This document shows, piece by piece, positions 37,501-48,300 of a stretch of 64,000 nt of DNA (position 1 is the stretch's first letter; each line of letters begins with the position of its first letter). Source of the DNA: Branchiostoma lanceolatum (taxonomy: Eukaryota; Chordata; Leptocardii; Amphioxiformes; Branchiostomatidae); contig NC_089740.1 in assembly GCF_035083965.1 (NCBI RefSeq), positions 7,499,552 through 7,563,551 on the forward strand. Reading direction: 5' to 3'. The position numbers and the translations under genes are program-made. The notes under the pieces are model-generated. The model saw only the letters and a program-made list of their open reading frames with translations. It was not told the origin of the DNA and searched no databases.

Positions 37501-40500
37501 ATAGGTGGGCGGTCTGATTTCACTATAAGGACCATATATAGTAATCCATGTAGGCGTTCTTGGATCATTTAAACCCACATTGTGCGAAAACAGGAAATGA
37601 TAAAGGTAGCATCTTGTTCCTACTCAACGATAAATCCCTGAGGGAAAGTTGGATACATAGACACCGAACGGGGGCGTATTTATGTATTTGACAGCGTGTT
37701 CAAATCACTACCTTTCCTCATCTAAACTCATTAAAAAAAGGGCTATTTTCAAAATTACTGCATAAAAGGTGGCACAGCAAAATCTGAAGTAGATATGTGA
37801 GTTGTAAAACCAAAAGGTGTAACACAACAAGGCTAGGGTGATGAGAGAATGAGCAAAGTTTTTTCCAAGGATTTTTCTTCAGTTTTGAAAAAGGAAATTA
37901 ACTGTTCTTCATGACTTTGAAATAGAAAAAGATTTCCCGAAGATGACTAAGAGAACATCGCACTTCTGAATGACTTTATGTCTTTTAACAAATGACAAAG
38001 TTTGTCTCACTTTTCTTCGTCCTTTTTAATTTGATCGTTACATATACATAAGATAAAAGTCTAATATTAGTGGCAGGTAATGTCGTGCTCTCTGTAAATT
38101 CCCTTGATATCTTTTTAAGAGACAGACTAACCCAGTGGCGCCTTTACGACCGACCCATAACAAACGGACAATTGAAATGATTGATATCATGTAGGCGAAT
38201 TATAGAATAAACGCATATGATCCTGGTTACTTTGTAATACAACGATCCTTATCAGCCTTAGTGACGATAATGATACAATCTACATGATAAATGAGTTTCA
38301 TGCGTTAGACTGAAAATAAGCTATTTTGTTCTATCTTGTTCTAATAAAGACACGGATACCTTCGTTGCCTCAATCTATGACTGTCAATTACCAATAGCTC
38401 AAGACATATATTACACGATGGTTTCTAGAGAGGTGACATTTCCAGGTGGCTGGTTGTAAATAATGGAAAACAACGTTAACCCAATTAATTGTCAACCAAT
38501 GAATATTGGATGACGTGAGTTTCTAAAGACGTATGATTGAAAATGACTTTCGTGCAGAGTCACAGCAGTTACTGGTAATATGGCGGCTCATGTAGCTGTG
38601 GGGTGCCAATCATAATATGATCGTTTGTCATTAATGTCATCATCTCGTGTATCTATTAATTTACTTATTGGGCCGTCGATGCACCAGAAAAACTATCAGA
38701 TTCAGTTTCCCAGCCTTCTCTGTTTTATGAATGCCATCCAGTTTTACTTACGTCATTGATAGTTAATTACACCGTGATCAAAGCAATAGCAATGATTGGT
38801 CTAAGATTTTCTTGCACAAATATAGTGCTCATTACGAATTCGGTAGAAAAGTGACAACCTAGTTACTCTATACCACTTTTTCATGAAAAGAACACCTTCG
38901 ATTTCTAAACTATGAATATTTATAATCATGAATTCCATTTAATGGTTTGAAGCCAAACTTGGACAAGGTTATTAAAACGTCAGCATTGTTAAGATCACTT
39001 CTTTATTTTACGGTTTTGCCTTCAAACATAAAATGGTACACGAAATAACGTATTCGAAACTTCTTTACCACTAAGCTAACCATTCCGGATAAGCATAAGG
39101 AGGAAAACGGAGAAGAAAATGAGGTAAGAATTTTTTCGAGTTTGGGATGAAACTTCCTCTTTTCTGTGAATCTTCCTCCAGCAACGCTTTTTATTCCGTT
39201 CTTCAAATCTTTAATATCAATTTCATGCTTCACGAATCAAACTGCGTCGATATGTATGTTGCAATACAATATTTGATTGTGGCAATCATGTTAAACTTTC
39301 ACCCTTCTCTGAATCTTCCTCTAACAACGCTTTCTATTGCATTTTTCAAATCATTTCTATTCATTTCGTCCTTCACGGATCAAAATGCGTCGATTTGTAT
39401 ATGCCAATACAATATTAGATTGTGGCAATCATGTTAAAGAAAAAGAATCATAAATCAAATAAAGGAAATAACAATTGTACAATGAAGTAATATCCATGTT
39501 ATTCTGAAAGACAATTATATTGGTTTATAACATGTACTGTAGTTTATACATATGTACGTCCAGCAATAAATGATAGCAAATTCAAATACAGAACTGGCTT
39601 TGCAGATTGAAGATTGTTGTAATTGAAAATTGACCAAAAAAATTCTGACTCGCAGATTCATATACATGTACACAATGCACCACTTACTAGTTAAATCACC
39701 CGTTACATCATTATCTACAGCACAAATGGCTCACTCCACATTTTGAACCATCGCAGGCTTATCCAAGAATAGCCTGAAAGCCAAAACATACATCAAAGGT
39801 TTCCCTCCGGCCTCTTTATTATGTCTACAAATCAGCGTCCTTCTTCAAGGCTGAGAAATCCTCAAGCCCCTGAGACATCTTGTCTTGAAGCATGGTCGAT
39901 AAGATGTCTAGATCTTCATAAATATGGGGACTGTGGGGGCCAGAGCATTCCAAGCAGCAATAATTCATCCTTTAAAAGTTTGTAGTATGTACTTAAGTGG
40001 GTCTTACAAAGAGAACTACCATTGGCATCTGCATCCCCAATGTAACATCACTCCTGTTAAAGTAGCGTATAGTCTACTTTTGTGCGCAGAATTAGAAAGG
40101 AAATATCTTTATATCGGAGATGAGAATCGTTCCCTTAGATTCATTCCTTTGTGAATAATTACGCCTACATCAGATTTGTGCAAGTTAAGCACGAAATGGG
40201 CCCTTACAAAATGGAGTCTTCAATGTATACCGCGAGTAATCTGTCTTTATACTTGATTAACATCATTGATCCTAAAGAAGGCAACAGTGGTCGTTGACAA
40301 TTTTATTCGTAAATACCTTAGTGTTGGAAAAACGTTTAACATTGTATCATGTTTTAATATACTTGCATGTTACAAAGAATTACGAAATGAATTAGGTACA
40401 TATAGACGTATACAGTTATGCCAAAAGCCTTATCACAAACGTTGCCATCAAATTCTGTCCATAGGAATTCTACCAAGTGGAATCGGAACTTTGTAATTCA

Positions 40501-43226
40501 TTTATTATAACCTATACCCCTCGATCCGGGTAATGTAAGGAGACCTCTAGTGCACAAGGCAATCTTAGTTTACATTTCCTGATGCAATAAAATCCAAAAC
40601 TGCCAGTCGAAATAAGAAACGTAATATGAGACATGCTGCCATATCAGTGATCCGTTAAATGGATTGGACTGCAACGCTATGATTTGACCTTTAAAGACGT
40701 GCCTGCGTTTTTAATACATAAAGAAATATCGTGGCACAAATAGATACAAAGGACATATATAACAACATTATGAAAATCAAATGTCGATTTTAGCGATTTT
40801 GTTCAAATTTTTCCAGATTACACAGTTCACCCTCAATGACTATTACGTTACTTTGATTGTAATCGTAGTCCTAATGATATGTAATTAATTTCCTCGTTGC
40901 CTCGTAGTATTCGTCTACAAGCGCCATTGTTAATAAACAAACATATATTCATAATCTTCATTATAGGATTACGAATGACGTGGTTCTTCCCATTATAACA
41001 ATTTTTTTTGAAGAGGACATTTATGAGTTTTTATAATAATGTAATAATGAGCTTATTTGCAAGCTCATGCCCAAGGGCTAATTGCAACATGAAACACGTT
41101 TATTCAACTGTAAAACTATAAAAAGAATAGAGACAGTGCAAGTTAATAATGCAAGTTAACAATGGTGACAAGTAAAACAAGTTGCTATTCTAAAACTGCT
41201 ACGGAATATAATCTAAGCTTCTTGGATCTAACTTCTTTTTGTATAAGCTCACCATATCACAGGATGAAAATTAGAAGATTATGATAGGAAATATATAATA
41301 TACAATTATATATGCATTAGTACCATTATATCTACCCATAAAGGAAAAAAAATCGATATTTTTTAGCAGTTTCCTGATTTTCAACACGAAGCACTGACAT
41401 GGTCTATTTTTGGCATTTTTCACTCGGCAATTATTACGTTGTGAGGACCTCTACTCAAAAGCATTTCTTTGTCACAAAGTTGAATGTCTACTATAATTGT
41501 GTTCTCATCTTCAGAACTATGTCCGAAGAAGAGATCAGTACATGCCGAAGGGTGACGCCTACATGGTAGTTTATGCCATCAACGACAGAGAGAGTTTCAA
41601 GACGGCGTCCAAACTCCTCATCAAGCTAAGAAGAAGCAGACCGCTTCACGACATTCCCGTCATCCTTGTCGGCAACAAACGAGATTTGGAAAGATCGCGA
41701 GAGGTCAAGAAGAAAGGTTGGGATTCTCAGAGATATTGAGCGTTCGGAGATTACTTCCGGATGTTTCGATTGACATCCATCACTCTTCTTCAGCGTCATT
41801 CTAGATCTTCTTCAGCGTCTAGTGAGAGTGATGAGTGTCCCTTGAAACGTCCGGAAATAATCTCCGAATCTTATCCACACTTAGAGATTGAATTGTATTT
41901 AAATATTGTAATACCAGGGTGCCTAACCTTCATAATCGTAGATATTGAGGATGAGTTAAGTGATCACCAAAATCATCATAATCATCATCATCATCATCAT
42001 CATCATGATGATGCGTATTTTAAGAACATTTCAATATCTATGCTAAGTCATGTTACCGTAGCATGCTGTGTTTCGTAAAGGGAAGAAACAAATGCCATAA
42101 TTATACTGTTGAGATTTATGAATGATGTAGTTATTGATATCATGGGAAGCAAATCTATGCTGATATGCTTTGATAATGATGATGATGATGGATCGATACT
42201 TATATCCAAAACAGCATCAACCTTTTGAATCAACTTGAATGAACCAAAACATTATACCCCTGTGTTTTATGCATGGTGTTCGCATCTTTTACAATTGATG
42301 GGACGTCCAAAATTGCATTTATATGATAATAAGGGCCTTGGGCCTGTACTCTGCTAGAGCATCCCTGGAGGAATCGTTGAATAATACATTTGCACTCAGA
42401 GGTTGTATGAGGAGATAGGTCCTACCTCCGAGGAATTTTTCGAAAGAATTGAGTTCGTGCTTGTTGTTACGATGAGTTATCCTGTTTTCGATCTTGAAGA
42501 AGATAAAAGTTGGATATTGCAGTTTCAGTGTTATGTTATATGGACCCGATACAATTTTATGCCCACATAGCTGAAATAGTGTCTGGCTAGAATAGCGCTC
42601 CTAGTGGTTCAAACCGACTATAGCAAACCGGGGGAGGGGTATTAATCCCTGGCAGTGAGAGATTTGTGCAAGGCGGGATAAAAAGCTAGCAATTAAGATG
42701 AAATATCTCTTGTGAATACATGATTTGACATAGTCTTACTTGCTTAAACCTTTTGACTATATGTGATAAAACGTTTTAGACAAATATCGTCAACAAAAGA
42801 GCGCCACAGGCATGTTGCAAATAATTCTATCACTTTCTTTAACCTCTCCCTGTTACTTAACCCCATAAGCAATACATTTTTGGTGTCAAACAGCATATAA
42901 GCAGATTACATGTTAATGCTGTGACTTTTGTATTCTTTGCAGAGGGCACAGCATGCGCCAAGGTCATGGAGTGTAAGTTCATCGAGACCTCAACAACGAT
43001 ACGTCACAACATCGACGAGCTGTTCGAAGGTGTCGTCCGACAGATCCGTCTCCGTAGCAACGTGGAGGAGCGCGACACCGAGCTCTTCCAAAAGATGACG
43101 TCATCGGAAAGACGGGGCAGCAAGGGCATTCTGGGAAAAGCCAAAAACCTGCTGACCTCCATGTTGCCGAAGAAGAGGAGGAACAGACTGGTGTCCAGTT
43201 CCTGTAACGACCTCTCGGTTCTGTGA
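31506..43226 (+). CDS. RGK-family small GTPase (Rad/Rem/Gem-like), 4 coding exons
   Basis: Coding exons are 31506-31854, 36446-36519, 41515-41716 and 42943-43226, joined in phases 1, 0 and 1 to give 302 residues, close to the 290-350 typical of RGK proteins. Seen: an N-terminal extension with KRHSLP (31-36), resembling a 14-3-3 site; P-loop GSAAVGKT (86-93); DTSG (137-140) at G3; NKRD (195-198) at G4; ETS (223-225) at G5; then a basic stretch KKRRNR and the terminus CNDLSVL (296-302). The last seven residues closely match the C-terminal motif shared by Rad, Rem and Gem, and the core (DAYMVVY, LVGNKRDL, KFIETS, LFEGVVRQ) aligns throughout. Known for the family: membrane-associated GTP-binding proteins that bind calcium-channel beta subunits, inhibit the channel and affect the cytoskeleton; there is no C-terminal prenylation. 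Odd: G3 is Ras-like rather than the divergent DxWE of vertebrate RGKs. The ATG sits 98 bases after a strong acceptor (AG at 31406-31407), so a non-coding 5' exon is likely. I cannot assign one vertebrate paralogue. Confidence 0.9.
32430..32735. repeat. Two-copy tandem duplication, 175-bp period (RGK intron 1)
   Basis: GTTGCCGTCGATGATTTGAG occurs at 32435 and 32610, each followed by GCATCGAGGCCTTTTCTTGA and TTTTCCGGACTA. Confidence 0.85.
32925..33595. repeat. Five-copy tandem repeat, period about 128-136 bp (RGK intron 1)
   Basis: AACGTCCAAATGTAATGG (variants included) lies at 33033, 33169, 33297, 33431 and 33567. Each unit also has ACATTCAACACAAG and AACTTTGCCTATC. Confidence 0.85.
33637..33736. 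mobile_element. 100-bp hAT-like MITE in RGK intron 1
   Basis: The right end GCACAGCCCTG, read on the minus strand as CAGGGCTGTGC, is matched by TGGGGCTGTGTG at the left end. The flanks AGTCGACG (33629-33636) and AGTCGACT (33737-33744) differ at one base and form an 8-bp duplication, as hAT elements make. Confidence 0.55.
36765..37012. repeat. Minisatellite, unit about 39 bp (RGK intron 2)
   Basis: Six to seven units built from GTAGATGTGTNGAGCGTACA and TGTTTAGATGGCATCATGT. The continuous ORF across it is by-product. Confidence 0.8.
39150..39440. repeat. Two-copy tandem duplication, about 144-bp period (RGK intron 2)
   Basis: CTGAATCTTCCTCTAACAAC-like starts and GATTGTGGCAATCATGTTAA ends occur in both copies, with scattered substitutions between them. 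Confidence 0.8.
41049..41180 (+). repeat. Intact copy of the repeat split by the 58-59 kb insertion
   Basis: GCAAGCTCATGCCCAAGGGC leads directly into ATTGCAACATGAAAC and then GACAGTGCAAGTTAATAATG. The same two halves occur at 58044-58069 and 59302-59375, separated by 1.2 kb. Confidence 0.55.
41743..41868. mobile_element. Foldback MITE beside the RGK exon 3 donor
   Basis: TTCGGAGATTACTTCCGGAT at the left pairs with the reverse complement of CCGGAAATAATCTCCGAA at the right (41851-41868). Inward, CATCCATCACTCTTC pairs with GAGAGTGATGAGTG. It begins 26 bases after the exon 3 splice donor. A half copy (GACGCTGAAGAAGAGTGATG onward) lies at 22992-23060. Confidence 0.6.
41963..42010. repeat. (CAT)n microsatellite (RGK intron 3)
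   Basis: Imperfect CAT run interrupted by AAT and CAC; a shorter GAT run follows at about 42172-42192. Confidence 0.85.
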
Positions 43227-43464
43227 AGGACAAACCTTCAAGGTTATAATACGTTTTCCCATAAGTCATTGCGCTGACCGTTGACCTCTTCGGCGTCTGC
43301 GCAAAAATGATGGTCACCAAGAAAGAGCTTGCATTAAATGCCTGCCATGACAGGTTAGAACTTCCTGGACATGAAAAGATTTTACAAATCGTTGAAATGT
43401 ACAAGGATGTAGGCAGACGTTAGGAGTAAAAGAGGAAGATTATCGCTAAAAGCCCATGGCAAGG

Positions 43465-43808
43465 AATAAACGTACACACTACCATTGTCTTAGATCTCAG
43501 CGACAGAAGAGATAGTTGCAGGCGTTGTTAACAAATCGCTGACTGACAAGTGATGCTTTAAGCTGTTATCATGCCGGCCGACAGACAGAGAGGAATTTCG
43601 TTTCCTGTTCTCATTTAGTTGTAATGTATTTGCTCAAAAGTTACCGCCCTTATTGTTTAAAACAATATTTGTCATGTTATTCTTAGAAACGTTTTACCAT
43701 ATTACTTACCTCCTAGGTAGTTTCTGCATGTTTCAATGTCGCTGCAATATTTCATGTATATTCATGCAATGTATATTCTAATGAACAGTGAAAGCAAGTC
43801 GCAATAAA
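43465..43808 (+). promoter_or_regulatory. Polyadenylation signals downstream of the RGK gene
   Basis: AATAAA occurs at 43465-43470 and 43803-43808, 0.24 and 0.58 kb after the RGK stop codon. Either would give an ordinary 3' UTR; which one is used cannot be told from sequence. Confidence 0.4.
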
Positions 43809-44078
43809 ATGCTCTTAAAGGACATTACAGTATTTGCCCAACGGAAGAGATGTAGAGGACAGTATGTGCTACAGTCGAGCATGAGGTCGCGCTCATGTAG
43901 AGAATGCAGCAAAAATGATGGAGGGTGAAATTTTATAATGATATTTTGCAATAATGTATATTTCATCTGTTTCTTTTCAACGTTCTCCATCTACTTGGCC
44001 TAATGTAAATATTTTTTTTTTCAAATGAAGCTATAAAAACACACTACCAAGTAGAAGTAATTCAGCTCCTGTTGTCTG

Positions 44079-44115
44079 ATTGGTGAAAGGGTGGATCACG
44101 TGAGCGATCACGTGA
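44079..44115 (+). promoter_or_regulatory. Inverted CCAAT plus two identical E-box decamers upstream of the TRPC-like gene
   Basis: ATTGG (44079-44083) is followed by GATCACGTGA twice (44094-44103 and 44106-44115), each containing the palindrome CACGTG bound by bHLH-ZIP factors. The spacing of exactly 12 bases puts the two sites about one helical turn apart. The cluster lies 1.25 kb upstream of the TRPC-like start codon and 0.85 kb past the RGK stop, so it could be a promoter or enhancer element. Confidence 0.35.
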
Positions 44116-44934
44116 CAGAATCTGTTTACTGGTTGTTTACTTCAAGTTATGTACCGATGTTAACTAGATTGCAGTTTTGCAACAATGTAACTATATTGTA
44201 AATATGATCTTACATCCAACGTATGTACATTACTGTATTAACGACTTTGAAGAATTGAATTGGGAAGTCTACTGCCCAAGATTTGCCTACTCGTTATGTT
44301 ACGACGACATTTTGCGGAGGACAACTTTGAGAAGAATGCACTTATTTATTCATTCTGTCGCAAGGTGTCCCCAAAGTACTGTAAAGAGATTCCCTTCACT
44401 AAACAAACTGAAATCAAGTGTACAGTAAATGTTCTACGCTACAGAAAGTTACTTCAAATTGTATGCCTATCTTAGATTTAGTTTACTGAATGATAGAACT
44501 ACAGAGGTCAACAGATTGTTAATAAAGAAAGTTTATCATACCACTTTCGTTCCATCATTTTAATGGTTATCGAATAATCTATCTATAGTGGATATGGATT
44601 GATATACGATATAATCTATTTGTCCTCTATAGTGGGACATCAGTACTTACCATGTGCATGATTGACAATAACGTAAGTAATATGGACAGCTTTTCCCGTG
44701 CGTCCTATCAGGCAGAACTGAACATCTTGGCATAGGTTTATCGATCTTACGCAGCTTGTATTTATCAACGTACAAAACGAGTGTGTTACGCCTCAAGCCA
44801 CTTCCAGTGTCAGTGAACGTGATATAGAACCAGCTTAGCTCACTAAAAAAATATTTCTTTTATTAGTCATGACAGAGAAGACAGACGCTATGTACAGTAT
44901 TTACTTGTTCATTGTACCGTGGGAATTCCACAAG

Positions 44935-45095
44935 ATATTTTCGATGAGTACAATGAACACTGGACCACGGCTTTACGTCCTGTCCTAGGGACTGCAAACC
45001 GTTCTAGTAGCGTGCATGTCGGGAGAGGGATTCGAACTCCCGACCTCTTGGCCCGGATACAGGGTCGCTAACCACTGGAATACACACACTACTAT
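44935..45095 (-). mobile_element. tRNA-derived SINE
   Basis: On the minus strand CCAGTGGTTAGCGACC (A box) and AGTTCGAATCCCTC (B box) are followed by a body CAGTCCCTAGGACAGGACGT. It lies 0.28 kb upstream of the TRPC-like start codon, so it may overlap that promoter. Confidence 0.6.
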
Positions 45096-45369
45096 ATCTA
45101 GTTACCCCGCAGCTTAGCTTCCATTCAACTCGCTAGGGTTTGGTAGGAAGCGAGTATGTGTACGTGGCATTATTCTCTACAGTGCCTAGAATTGTAAGCC
45201 TTCAGTCACTGCTACAAAAGTTTAAGTTAGCGAGACGGAGGTCACATTTTTCTCACGCCAGATTCAAACCATGGATGACTTGAACCGGTATAAGTTGACG
45301 ACACCGCTTTGTTTTGTCAGTTAAACTGCACTTCCCTTCACTTCCCTTTACACACACACACTCAAGAAC

Positions 45370-48300
45370 ATGGAGGAACGTTTTCTGGGTCTCATTCGTG
45401 ATAACGACGACGTGGAAGTGTCTTTGACCCTTCTAGAGGAGACAGACAACCATTCGAACTTCGGGAAACATCGGGACGATCTCGGGAAACTTCGGGACGA
45501 GCTCGGGAGGTCCGTCTTGGAGCTAGCGGTGGACTGTGGATCACATGAAGTGGCCGAGGTTCTGCTAGACCACGGCGCACCCATGGGCGACGCACTGCTG
45601 TACGCAGTGGACAGACAAGACATTAGAGCTGTGAAGATACTGCTGAAGACAGCCATGAGAGACAACTTATTACAGCGGACGTATGACGAGAACACTGAGG
45701 TTAGTATATCTTAGAAGACTCCAGAAAATATGAATATGGAAAAATAAGATTACGAAATTCATGGGATACCAAGGCCCTGAGTTACTCTACAAAGCGACTT
45801 GTGTGGACCAGTCTGTATTCACGGATATATTAATTCCAACGTACTTTCAACTGACGAAGTGCTTCGAAAGAATATCTTTGACCATTTTGATAAGGTATGA
45901 TAAAACACCGCGGTATACGTATGGCTGTGTAACTTAGTGCCATAGATGGCCCCTCATTGGAAGTCTCGCATCTACTCATCAACCAGATCTGACGCAATGA
46001 TTATTGCTCTTATATGTCTTATTTTACCATATATTCTCAACGTTTAAAACGTCTGGCTTTATTTGTTTTGAAATGTGTATTTTCTGGGGTATCTCATATT
46101 TTTTCAAAGTTTGAAACTTCTGGTCTCTTTGTTTCTAAATTTGTATTTTCTGGGGAATCCCATATTTTGCAATGTCTGGCCGTTTGTTTTGAAATGCGTA
46201 TCCCATATCAAAGACAGGCCCAGCCCTACCGCGGGTCGAATCGCCCGATTGCTGTGAAGGTCTTCCGGGGATTCCGATGACCCGCGATGGGGCAAATGCC
46301 TCGGGTGATACAGGATACACCGTGTGGTATTCTCCTTGCCTACACAGTTGGATGATGACTGATGTGGACGTATGATTGTAACTAAATGGAGCGTTTACTG
46401 TGTCATGGCCTTGAAAGAGGGGTAAGGGTACTCCAGTTAGTCATGGCGTTCAACTTCATAGGCACGCAAAATACCGAGACCAGTAGCCTTTTCTTTAGAA
46501 CCAATGGCATTAAAAACAACTTCTCAAAATTAAAAAGCGTTCAAAATTAAAAAGTATCCGAAAAATACGCATGACGCATGTAACACTATGTAATGCTAAC
46601 GCTATACTTACAACAGCATTTTGTGGTATTAACCCTCAAAAAACTACACTGGTGATATTTCATTGAATTTTCTAGTTGGCTAGCAGCGCCTACCCCAGCT
46701 ACATGACGCCTGTAATGCTAGCTGCCCGTAAGAATAACTACCAAATCCTGAAGATTCTGCTCGAAGCTGGTTTCCCTAGACCTGACCCAGACGACTACCA
46801 TTGGACCACCAGTATCGGCAACGGCAGGGCGTGGCTCGAGGCTTACCGTGCCGTGTGCAGTCCGTCTTACATCATACTTACAAGCACGGATCCGTTCCGT
46901 ACGGCATTCCAAACCGCCAAGGTATGTTACAGCTTATGCTATAGGTCATATTTGCACTGGTGCCGGTAGAAGGGTGTAGCCCCGACTGGGCCCCGAAGCT
47001 ACACATGTTGGACCGCCGGACACGGGGGGATGGGGTACATCTCGGTGTTCTCACGATTATTATACAGTATCTATTTGTTACCGGGTCCCGGGTTGATTTC
47101 AGCTCCGAGTTAGAAAAACTCCGGGGAAAAACTAAAAAAAACTAATTCAGCGTAGGACTGCGAGAAGTATTACGCTTAGTGAATCGTTCTTTCATTCTGT
47201 CCTTCTTGCACGCCTTCCTTCCTCCTCATCACTTCCTTATCGCCATCCTTCCTTCTAGGCGTTACGAGACGTGCGCTGGAAGCGTGAAAACTACAGTCCC
47301 CAGCTGGAGGAGCTGGCGGACCAATGTGAGACCTTTGCCGTCGAGCTGCTTGAGGAGGTGCGCACAACAAAAGAAATCAACACCGTCCTCGGTCACCTGT
47401 GCAGCTCAGAGGACTGTCCGTCCAGAAAATCCGTCTGTACTCTCCAGCTGGCCGTGGATCTCGACATGAAACAGGTGAGATGCTTAATTCCTACTGTAGT
47501 TCTATTGGGTGTTTTGCACTCACGTGACTATGGCGTCACGAGACTATGGCCTCACGTGATTATGACGTCACATTGTCCGCCATGTTGGATGGTTACACCT
47601 GGAAGTTACGAGGTAAATTTCACTTTGTATATGTCATTACAGTCGCGCAATTATGAAATTATATCACATCATGCACATGCAAAATCATATATGTGACTCT
47701 TTCAGGATCACATTATGTGCAAAAACCTATTTTTTAAAGACTGACTGTCTGTATTCAGTAATATTTCATCAAATGTGAATTTGAGATTTGTTACTTCCCA
47801 TTTAGAAGATGACCATGATATGGTGCCTTACCAAACTAATTCTTTACCCTATCTTTTAACAGTTCGTGACGCACCCTCTTTCCTTTGACTATGTCAACAT
47901 ACTGACGTACAAGGAGCTGATTAACTTCCATCCGTACTTCACGGGGTGGGAGAAGTGGTCCTCCGCCTATGCCCTGTGTGTCACCACGAGTATCGGGCTT
48001 GCCTACCCATTCTTGTGCCTAGTGCACCTCCTAGCGCCTACATCAAAGGTTAGGCACCTAATCAATGATAATAATTGTTGTTAGTGAAGTATCCCATAGC
48101 TATGCTATAAGATATAGCATAAATAAAAAGATATAATGGTAGGGTATCGGCTCTTGTATAGATTTAGCAGTCCAGGTAGCCAGGCTATACGTTTCCAGTT
48201 TCAACTGTGTTTGTCTTTGTAAAGTGGTGTAATAGGGTACTTGGAGACTTTGAAGTATGGTTTGGCTCGGGTCCAATGGTGTTGTAGTTGAGAGGCAGGA

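Larger units (their letters stand above)
36520..41514 (+). other. RGK intron 2
   Basis: 5-kb intron, donor GTGAGT and acceptor CATCTTCAG. It contains the 39-bp minisatellite, the 144-bp duplication and the intact target repeat at 41049. No gene seen inside on either strand. Confidence 0.8.
41717..42942 (+). other. RGK intron 3
   Basis: 1.2-kb intron, weak donor GTTGGG and acceptor CTTTGCAG. It contains the foldback MITE next to the donor and the CAT and GAT runs. Confidence 0.8.
43227..45369. other. RGK 3' UTR and TRPC-like upstream region
   Basis: Holds RGK polyadenylation signals, the CCAAT/E-box cluster at 44079-44115, a further AATAAA at 44521 and the SINE at 44935. No coding exon is evident. 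Confidence 0.5.

Noticed and set aside
45005..45090. Possible minus-strand tRNA gene
   Set aside because: B box is good, but the anticodon arm and acceptor stem do not form, and a SINE body follows.
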